This document shows positions 55,008-64,000 of a stretch of DNA of 64,000 bases, in pieces. Within the stretch, counting starts at the first letter, position 1. Each line of letters begins with the position of its first letter. The position numbers were made by a program, and so were the translations under genes. The notes under the pieces were generated by a model that saw only the letters and a program-made list of their open reading frames with translations, ran no database searches and was not told the origin of the DNA. This DNA comes from Gadus chalcogrammus (Eukaryota; Chordata; Actinopteri; Gadiformes; Gadidae): contig NC_079412.1 in NCBI RefSeq assembly GCF_026213295.1, forward strand, positions 124,001 to 188,000, in the 5' to 3' direction.

Positions 55008-56482
55008 TCTGGTCGGAGCAGGTTTTGCGCAGGTTAAGTTTGAAACATAACCCGGTTTTGGGTATTTAAACCCGCGTTCACCGCAGATTTCATGTGTTCA
55101 CAATGGCATGCCCTTTTGATGAGAGAACTGCTGATATCGGAGCGCAAATTATACGTGCAATCCACCGGGAGCGATTGATAAGACCACGGCTCGACATCTT
55201 GGCATATCAAATGACTTTTTGCTGGAGTGGAGAGATAGGCCTATAGATTCTCACGCAAATCTTTAATATATTTAAATAGCCTTACATAGCCAACACTACC
55301 AATCGAGGACCTGGCCTCAGTTCATTCCAGACTATTTGCGTAGCCCTCCGTTTTTTGCAAATGGTACTTTTATCTAGGCTATAATGTTGGAGATGCTGAG
55401 CACATCTCAGTCCTTTCAGATGACCCATCCAAGATTTGTATCGGCCTCCTATCATATAAAGAGCAATATTGTCAGAGTACTATGCCGAGAGGCACTTACA
55501 ACACAAAGTATAAAATAGTCCTAACGGACTTGCATCCACTGGAGAATGTTTGATCGTTACACACACTAATCCATCTTGATCTGTGAAGTTGATGAATTGT
55601 CACTTTTAGGTTTTCTACCCAGTTACCAAAAAAAGAAACATTTGGAATAGTATGCGCTGTGGCAAGCACATGGTTTGCATGTGTTACTTCGAAGGCAAAA
55701 AAAATCTAAAATACAAGAAAACACAAAAAAAACTACATTCAACAAGTGGGGTATGGCCCCTGACTCTCTGAGGAGGTAGGTACCTCCAGGTACCCCCTCC
55801 ATGCCAGGGCGCCCTGAATTTATGTTTATTAACAGCTCCTCCACCGGGGTCAAGACAATTTGAGGGCCAGATCCAGTCTGCCTTTTCACGATTGGCTTAA
55901 ATAAATGGCTTATTTAAATTTATACCAATATGATGGTGGGAAAAGCTTACCAGTTTTTTATACTTGATCCGCTGACCGCTTGGAAGCCATCGGAGTACAT
56001 ATTTTTTTTAGAAGAAAGGGGTTATGTGGTAGGATCTTTAAGAATGCTTAACTGGGATATTTATATATTCATGGCTCAAATATTAAGGATCATGCTTTTG
56101 ACGTGTAACTAACGCATTTACGCAGTCAGCGATCCGCTGCCAGGCTTTGGTTCTCCGGGTTGCAGAGGCTTAAGCGTTCCCTTTTTTTGTGATAATGTCC
56201 TTCTCCTCGTCATAGCTCTCCAGGAGAACCTGAAGTTCCATTTCATTGAAATAAGCGGCCCGTTTCGCCATTTCGATCAGGGTTTCCATGATCCATATAT
56301 CACGTCTTTTTAGGTTTGGCGTGGACGCGCACAACCCTGTGTTAACCAACCCCGAGTTGATTGAACTAATGCATAACCGCTGCTGTGGAACCGAAAACTC
56401 TGGGTTAGTCGGCACAGGGTAAATCAACCTAGAGTTCAGCGTTGACTCAGTGTTTGTTAAACCTCCGTTCGTGGAACACCCC
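55008..56482 (+). mobile_element. Harbinger copy B, lacking its left terminus
   Basis: Starts inside the element at GGTCGGAGCAGGTTTTGCGC (copy A equivalent about 52536), directly joined to the right end of copy A. Ends GTGGAACACCCC. Retains the transposase start (55103-55246) and the intact sites for the hAT MITE (about 55371) and for piggyBac (about 55896). 55247-56165 is otherwise non-coding. Confidence 0.85.
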
Positions 56483-56577
56483 TCTGGACGAGTGTTTCGC
56501 AAGCTCTCTTGCGTTGTTTGGCCGCATGCGCATATGCGGATGCGCATGCGCGGTAGCCAGGCGACCGTCTCATCCAA
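56170..56577 (-). pseudogene. Harbinger Myb-like protein (copy B)
   Basis: Same Myb-like protein as at 54608, with KRAAYFNEMELQVLLESYD. The C-terminus is cut by a stop (ITKKGNA then TAA), so the WQRIADRVNAL helix is lost from the frame. The N-terminal extension into 56483-56577 is flanking sequence, not element. Confidence 0.72.
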
Positions 56578-56776
56578 TGGCGAGCTCAGTTGGCGCTGTG
56601 TGCTTCAAGATTCCGATTGGCCCAGAGAAATGTCAATTATAAGAAAGATTCTGAAGCAAGTGCTGAGATTCCAATTGGCCCAGAGAAATGTCAATTATAA
56701 GAATGATCCAATAATTTTTTGCAATTCTGGACCCCCCCCCCCCAAAACAAAACAAAACTCTCCGGTTCTACACGAT
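56483..56776. promoter_or_regulatory. Promoter-like block: NRF1-type palindromes and duplicated CCAAT
   Basis: 56520-56555 contains GCATGCGCATATGCGGATGC and GCGCATGCGC, which match the NRF1 recognition palindrome. A ~37-bp segment with ATTGGCCCAGAGAAATGTC is repeated at about 56614 and 56671, each holding an inverted CCAAT box; another CCAAT is at 56574. It lies next to the LINE ORF1 and may be remnant promoter sequence. Function is inferred. Confidence 0.45.
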
Positions 56777-57703
<927 letters not shown>

Positions 57704-58282
57704 TGGTCCAGCCGGACGTCAATGACCACAAAAACGTCCTCCTTTGTTAAAGGTCTGCAGACATCCACCCACACGCACTTCCACTGCAGACAGAAACATC
57801 CACCAGCACACCGGAAATTGCACACAAAAATTTTTTTGTTTTGCACTGCGCAAGCGCGAGTTGTACATTATGCAAGCGCAAGTTGCACATTACGCAACAG
57901 CGCCCCCTCGGGTCACACTTTTCGGTGGGTCGCAGAATTTGGTGTAACAACGGGACTCACTGCACGAAGATGTGACACGTTCGGCTCAGCTGCACTTGGA
58001 GTTTATGGTAGGTTACTATTCAAAACAGCGATACAATTATAAATGCACGAGACTTGCATTTCTTTACCGATCTATTAGTTTCATTAAGGTTCGATTTTTT
58101 CATCAAACAAATAACAGAAAGTTACACCAAAATGAAGCATTTGTTATTTTAATCCACACTGACGGTGGCAAACGCTAGCTAGGTGTCATTTTTGCAAGAT
58201 AGGCAAATGTTTTTTGTAAACGTTGTGTAACCTATAGTCGGTCTTATTAAACGATTTTACAGATTTGTAGATGTGTTGCGAG
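57704..58282. other. LINE 5' flank, no gene
   Basis: GTTGTACATTATGCAAGCGC and GTTGCACATTACGCAA are a short direct repeat at about 57860-57896. No coding. AT-rich from 58000. Confidence 0.4.
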
Positions 58283-59427
58283 CAGTGGCGATTTTGCTTT
58301 GGAAACTCTGGTGGGGCCCATGCAGGAAAATATTATAACGCAATCCAGAAATACCACATATTACTACCATCACAAAAAAAACAGTAGCAAGTGACAGAGG
58401 GGACCAAAATTGCAGCTGAATAATGCCATCACTCAAACGCGAATCTGACGACATATATTAGGCTATTATAGCAATAGCACCACCAAATGGCAGCGTTCAA
58501 GATCTCGGCGCACACCCTTTACACAGCAATCAATATACAAAGCCACCACTCACAATATACCAAAAAAAGAAGAAGTATGGTTTAAGTTGCATTAAGTTTG
58601 CAGGCCACCATACTGTACAATTAAAAATGAATCTAGCCTGATAGAGTGGTTGCCTATTCAGACCTGGATAATCCTGGGTGAAAATGTAAGTAAGTTTGGG
58701 CTATGATGGTAATTACCTGTGCTTTAAGGACAGTGCTGTCTGGTCTCCTTTGTGTGGCTGAGGTGAAACACAAGCATTTTTTTCCGCTTGAACCACTCCT
58801 GGTTGAACGATCTATTCTTGTCCTTTCCCTCTTGAATAATGATTAAATCCGTCGGGCGATGTGGTCCCAAACGTTTTATCTCCAACTTCTGTTCAAGTGC
58901 TAAATCTCACATGAGACAGATACTCAACACGATTCATCATTTAATGAATGAAACGTCCATTTGTTGTTATTTACTGTAACAGTAACTACGTTAGCCAGCT
59001 AGCAAGATCTGATCGGCTCCCGCCGTAAACCCCGCCCTTTCTACAAATCAGCCAATGAGAAGAGCTTTGGGGCACTAAACTTCTGGCCCCACCGCCGAAA
59101 CAGAAGCGGGCGCTGCGCACGCGCTTGCTCGCGCAACAGCACCAGTTTTCTACACTGCAGCAGACGGGGCCATCTCGGCTGTGCCCCACCGAGCGGAACA
59201 GACGAGACGGAGCAACGAACTATTTCACACACAACTACTACACTACAACAATTGCGTTCATCAAATTAAAACTGCGGACATGTAATTAATTATTAACAAT
59301 TAATGTATTATTAACTTATGCTCAATGACATTTTTGAAAAAAAAAAGAAAAGTATAATCGTGCCCTGCACGGCAGCGTTCTCTGGTGGGGCCGTGCCCCA
59401 CTGGCCCCTAATGCAAAGACGCCACTG
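58283..59427. mobile_element. hAT MITE
   Basis: 1145 bp with exact 8-bp duplication GTTGCGAG (58275-58282, 59428-59435), ends CAGTGGCG inverted; subterminal CTGGTGGGGCC appears near both ends. Shares its outermost 8 bp with the element at 29556. No coding frame is convincing. Confidence 0.92.
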
Positions 59428-59435
59428 GTTGCGAG

Positions 59436-59880
59436 TGTAAACGATTTTAAGATGTGGACTTTTGACATTCATCTGTAGTCCAAAACAGAGTTAAGTTGTA
59501 ATAAAATAATTAGCACGAATTGAATTGACGCAGCTCGTTTCGCTTTAACTAGAGTTGCACCTATCAGCTGTTCATCTCCGCAGCGGTGTGATATCAGTGT
59601 GATATCATTCAATAGACAAAAAAGATTGTTAAATATTCGATCTGCCTGTTTAGTTCATACAATCTATTTATAACTAAGATCATAACACTTAGTTCAGTTA
59701 AAAGGGGTAAAAGAGATGAAAAATGTAATAAAACGGATAAAAGTTAATGAATTACTGTTATGTAATAGCCTACTATCCTGTCTCAGATTCTAAATGTTCA
59801 ATGTCCCCCAGTCAATAGGGTGCTGCTTATATTATATAACATGAATATTGGATATCAACTTAACAGACGATTAACAAACA
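59436..59880. other. No recognisable feature
   Basis: AT-rich sequence without repeats or frames of note. Confidence 0.5.
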
Positions 59881-60200
59881 ATTAAGACAGTGATCAGTTA
59901 GACGTTGTGTGCGAGTTTGAACAGGTGAGTTTTGAGTTGTGACTTGAAGGTTGTAATGGTGTCTGACTGTTTTATGTGTGGGGGAAGGGAGTTCCAGAGC
60001 CTGGGTGCTGAACAGCTGAATGACCGGGCACCCATTGTAATGAGTCGTGATGTGGGGATACATAGTAGTCCAGCAGAGGTTGAACGGAGGGAGCGGGAGG
60101 GAGTGTATTCTTGGAGGAGGTCGCAGAGGTAACTGGGGGCTAGGTTGTGGAGAGCTTTGTAGGTGAGGAGTAGGGTTTTGTATTGGATGCGGTAGTGTAC
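59881..60200 (-). pseudogene. L2-type LINE ORF2, C-terminal fragment
   Basis: The minus frame ends VHYRIQYKTLLLTYKALHNL, APSYLCDLLQEYTPSRSLRS, GARSFSCSAPRLWNSLPPHI, FKSQLKTHLF, then a stop at about 59898. This is the conserved tail of L2/CR1-like reverse transcriptases. The reading frame is intact but only ~95 residues remain; upstream (60200-60344) is unrelated. 5' truncation is typical. Confidence 0.85.
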
Positions 60201-60886
60201 TGGGCATAGGCGTCGATTACGCCGGGGACGCCGGGGACGTGTCCCCACCAGTTTTCGTAAAGACTCATTTTGTCCCCACCAAAAAAATATGGAATGCAGT
60301 TTTTTAAAAATGAATGTTAATAGCGCGAGACAGATGCGAACCAATCCACAAAAAGTCTATCTGGATACGGCACACAGCCGTCAACAATTTGCAACAATTA
60401 TAACATTTGGATGAGTAGTTCTAGAATGGGGGAGGGCTGGGTGGTACGGTGGGCGGCTCCTTCTCTGTGTAATCTGAACCTGACTGCTTGCTGCGCACTT
60501 CCATGGACAATCTGCTGCGGTTGCAGCCTCATGCATTTGAGGAGAGGAGGTCCGGAGGAGGTAACGTATCTATATTTATTCATGATGATGACAATCTGTA
60601 CAAACTCCTTTGTCGTAGTTTGACCGAGGGCAGCGAATGATTTATCTTGATAGTTTCTAAGTTCTATCATTGACGTTGAGGCTATAGCCAACATTAGCTT
60701 CACTAAGTTCTGATTGACTTAGTTCCTCTCCCTGATCAAATGTAAACAGACTTATTTATTTATTTTAAAATGCAGTGTTTTCTCCTTTTAGGAACTTGTT
60801 TCTGCCAACTCACCTCTTCATTGCCATCTACCAGTTCCTGCCTTTCATTGAGCTCTGTTCCTTATAAATAAATAAAAATGTGTTAA
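60201..60886. other. Spacer with a GTCCCC-rich repeat end
   Basis: 60205-60290 contains CGCCGGGGACGCCGGGGACG and TGTCCCCACCA twice, resembling a fish DNA-transposon end. No partner was located. The remainder to 60886 has no supported gene. Confidence 0.35.
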
Positions 60887-61268
60887 TGTAGCACCCCTGT
60901 AAAAGGGTTGAAATTATCATTAAATGAATTAATTATCAGCCGACGCTGTGTCTCTTCTTCATGACATGAATTGATCTGAAGAGCAACACACTGCGCCCCC
61001 TACAGACCTGATGCAGACCAGAACAATTGGTCGCCGGCTCACCAAAATACACTGTTCACCGGATGATAGATTAATGTACTGTTTTAGACCATAGAATCCT
61101 GTAAACTGTTAGAAAACAAAGTCACAATAATACACAAAATAGGGAAATAATGAGAATGGCTTATAACCAAAATAAACACATTAAATAAATACCTTTGACT
61201 CAAAATAATAGCTTGTAAACCGTCAATCAATATTATTATAAAAATCAAAATATATTCAGCCTACTACA
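60887..61268 (-). repeat. 3' LTR of Ty3/gypsy element
   Basis: 382 bp, TGTAG ... CTACA on both strands, directly followed on the right by a polypurine tract. The partner LTR lies beyond the window. Confidence 0.8.
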
Positions 61269-61281
61269 CACTCCCCTTCAA
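61269..61281 (-). promoter_or_regulatory. Gypsy polypurine tract
   Basis: Minus strand TTGAAGGGGAGTG immediately precedes the LTR start TGTAGTAGG. Confidence 0.78.
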
Positions 61282-61424
61282 AATAGATGTCGTCCTCGAC
61301 ATCAGAGAATGAAATACATCACAATTTTTTTTTTTTACAAACTTTTGTCTTTGAACTGTAAACAAGATATCAAAATAACTCAACCTTCTTCAGAAGCCAA
61401 CAGCTTAATCAAAAGTCCACAAAC

Positions 61425-61640
61425 GTATGAAAAGGCACTCCGTTGTTTCAACAACAGTCCACGAGTGTATGGAATGTATGTGTATGAACGCATTCGGCTT
61501 ATTTCAAAGTTCAACGAATGTAAAGGAATGTATGCATGTTGTGTATTGCACTCGGCTTGACGTAAAGTCCAAGAGTGTGAGTATGTGGTGTTGCACTCGG
61601 CTTCTCGCAAAGTCCAGGGGTGTACTGTATGTATAATGTA
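61425..61640. repeat. Imperfect tandem repeat in gypsy 3' untranslated region
   Basis: Four units of about 45-58 bp sharing GCACTCGGCTT and AAAGTCCA(A/G)G(A/G)GTGT. It lies between the pol stop and the LTR. Confidence 0.8.
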
Positions 61641-61705
61641 TGTGGGTGTGTGGGACATTTAGGCAAAGGATATGAGGAGAGGGGGAGTTTGGAGGTTCTC
61701 TTCAT

Positions 61706-64000
61706 TCAGTACCCGTGGATAGCAGGCTGGTAGTCGAAGGGCTGCTCTGTAGTCCTCCATCCACCCGTCGGTTGAATGGCTCCATACGGCAGGGGCACTG
61801 GAGGGTACCAGTACATGATGTTGCCTGGAGGTCCTGCACTGTGGCATACAGGGTGGCCCAGCTGGTCATATGTGAAGACTCTTGGAGGTCGCCTCTCTCT
61901 CACTGGTCGCTGATAGTGCTGCGCTGTTTCGTTGTTGTCACTTGGAACAGGTGACGGTGGTGCTGACATTCTTTCTTCCACGACAGGCTCCTCTTGACCA
62001 TGCATTTCCTCTAGATCCAATATCTCCTCCTCCACCAGCATATCTTCTATGTCCTGAGCATCTTGCTGCTGGGGTATGTTTTGCTGCTGACGTTCAGCAT
62101 CATTGACATCCTCTCTTTCCGTGTTCACAGGTTGCATCACAGGCAGAGGCTCACCCATGGGCCTGTAGTAATATCCATAGTCTTCGTCATCACTCTCATC
62201 ATCATCTTGATGTATTACTTCCTTGTCTTTACTGGTCTGAGCTGTGACTTTCCTCTTCTGTTTAGCAGGTTGTAACTGGATCTCCAGGGGCAAACTATCG
62301 TATGGCAACAGAAGATTGCGGTGCAGAATCCGACTTCCTCTTCCTTTCCCTTGCTCGGGTATGACTTCATATATCGGCATGTTTTTTCCCACTTGACGGA
62401 TGACTTTGTGGATACTGTCCTCCCAGTGATTGCGCAGCTTCCCAGTTCCTCCTCTGGGTGTCATATTCCTAACGAGGACTCTGTCACCCTCATGCAACAC
62501 GGAACTCCTCACTTTGTTGTTGCCATGGTTCCGCTTGTTCCTGTCACCACTCTTCTTTGCATTTTCTGTTGTTATGTCGTATGCCTCCTGCATCAGTGCT
62601 TTCCATTTCCTCATGTATTCTTTGTGGTCAGCAGTCCCTGTCTCCGGAGAGGTCAAGCCAAACAGCAAGCCACAGGCAATCTTGGGGATCTCCCAAATAA
62701 GAGATAGAAAGGGGAGAAGCCAGTAACTTCACTTTGTGTGCTGTTGTATGCAAACATTAGTTTGTTCAGTGATTCTTTCCAGTTAGACTTCTGTCTCTCA
62801 GTGAGCGTTCTCAGCATCTGTAGAAGTGTCCTATTCATCCTCTCAACCTGGCCGTTTCCTTCTGGATGATACGGTGTTGTTCTCGAGCCCATCATTCCAC
62901 TGTTCTTCTGTAGCTGTGAAAACAACTGGTTTTCCCATTCACCTCCCATGTCATGGTGGATTCGCTGGGGAAAACCCCACTTAAGGGCGTAATCATTGAA
63001 TATTTTGTCAGCAACACACTTAGCAGATTTCGTTGTTGTGGCGTAGGCCTGGGCAAAGCGGGTGTAATGGTCGACTATGACCAGGATGTATTCATAGCCA
63101 CCCTTACATTTGTCCAAATGCATAAAGTCAATGGATACTAATTCGAATGGCTGTGTTGTGACAATGGGGATGAGAGGGGCTCTTGTTTCTCTACAGGGCT
63201 TTTTCTGTTTGAGGCAGGCACAGCATCGGGACAGGTAGGTCTCCACCTCTCGCTGCATGTGTGGCCAGAAGAAACGGTCTCGCACAAGTGATGTGGTACG
63301 GTCCACACCCTGATGTCCCATGTCGTCATGGAGTTGTCTCAGGACTGTTGCCTTATACTTGTCTGGTAAGACAAGTTGTGTTCTTGTGACAGTCTTTCGG
63401 TGTAGTATGCCATCGTCATCCAAACTGAGTTTGTTCCACTCTCTGAGTAGACGCTTGCTCTGTGCACTGGATGACTTTAATTTCTGTCCCACAGGTCTTT
63501 GATCGGACTGTTTGTAGTCTATTACGGGGCCAATGTTCGGGTCATCCCTCTGTGCCTGACAGATCTCTGCTCTTGAGAAGGGTGTGGGTAGCTCCTCTTC
63601 GGTCCCTACACACCCTAGGGCCATCATCCAACATGCTGTTTGAGAGTCTCTGGTTTCTATAGCTTGCACTGTGGCTTGTACTGAGTGGGAGGACATTTCC
63701 TCTGTACAGTTCCCCATCATCTCTTCGATGTCACAGGGCATTCGGGACAGCCCATCAGCATCACCGTTCTCTCTGCCTGGACGATACTTGATGATGAGAT
63801 GAAAGTCTGCTAGTTCAGCAACCCACCTACTCCCTGTAGCGTTCAGCTTGGCTGTGGACAACACGTAGGTAAGTGGATTGTTGTCCGTGTACACAGTGCA
63901 AGAACAAGTCATCAAATAATCTCTGAAGCGCTCGGTCACAGCCCACTTCAAGGCTAGGAACTCTAGTTTCCCAGAGTGGAGGTGGTAATTCTTTTCCGCC
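61706..64000 (-). pseudogene. Ty3/gypsy pol: RNase H and integrase (5' part outside window)
   Basis: Open from the window edge at 64000 with RNase H motifs (LHSGKLEFLALKWAVTERF, VYTDNNPLTYVL, KYRPGRENGDADGLSRMP). Integrase: HHCC zinc domain (LHDDMGHQGVDRT, FWPHMQ, CCACLKQKKPC), then catalytic core with SIDFM, DMGGEWENQ and HPEGNGQVERMN supplying D, D and E. One frameshift at about 62655-62668 splits it; the second frame (62668-61706) is the integrase tail with VLHEGDRVLVRN and LRNHWEDSIHKV, then ~180 acidic and Pro-rich residues. No chromodomain. Apart from the shift it looks young. Confidence 0.92.

Overview
The window reads as vertebrate, almost certainly teleost fish, non-genic DNA. The evidence is the element mix: piggyBac, Kolobok-like, PIF/Harbinger with a Myb-like partner gene, many hAT elements with exact 8-bp target duplications, Tc1/mariner, a FLYWCH-MULE, L1-type, L2-type and other LINEs, Ty3/gypsy and endogenous retroviruses. 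Long CA, GA and GATA microsatellites fit too. I found no convincing single-copy host gene, no tRNA or rRNA gene and no CRISPR array. The species cannot be named from the sequence.

Layout, left to right. 1-6.8 kb holds small, old transposon pieces (Tc1, a LINE reverse transcriptase tail, a MULE transposase, a TTAA-flanked element carrying a hAT insertion). 6.8-23 kb is a nested stack. A Harbinger copy was entered at a TTAA by a piggyBac element (6835-21145). The piggyBac intron was entered by a retrovirus (ERV1, 7978-19399, minus strand). ERV1 was then hit by an autonomous-looking hAT in gag (12208-15224) and a hAT MITE in its 5' LTR (17835-19112). 23.3-46.6 kb is a second stack. A Kolobok-like THAP transposase gene on the minus strand has a hAT (25039-29519, itself hit by a MITE) and another MITE in its first intron. 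Its THAP exon is split by a 16-kb provirus (ERV2, 30538-46587). ERV2 has in turn received a MITE, a nearly 6.4-kb L1 (with two DNA-transposon insertions), a gag-only Ty3/gypsy element and a TTAA element.

46.6-50.1 kb carries a plus-strand THAP exon broken by two further DNA elements. 50.1-52.2 kb is a truncated hAT. 52.2-56.5 kb is two Harbinger copies head-to-tail. 56.5-60.9 kb holds a LINE ORF1, a hAT MITE and an L2 tail. 60.9-64 kb is the 3' end of a Ty3/gypsy element whose pol runs off the window.

The genes do not form a pathway; they are successive layers of mobile DNA. Exact target duplications, intact paralogous empty sites and coding frames that resume across insertions let much of the order of events be read directly. 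The freshest parts are the ERV1 LTR pair (2 differences in 449 bp) and the hAT at 12208-15224, whose 583-codon transposase is uninterrupted.
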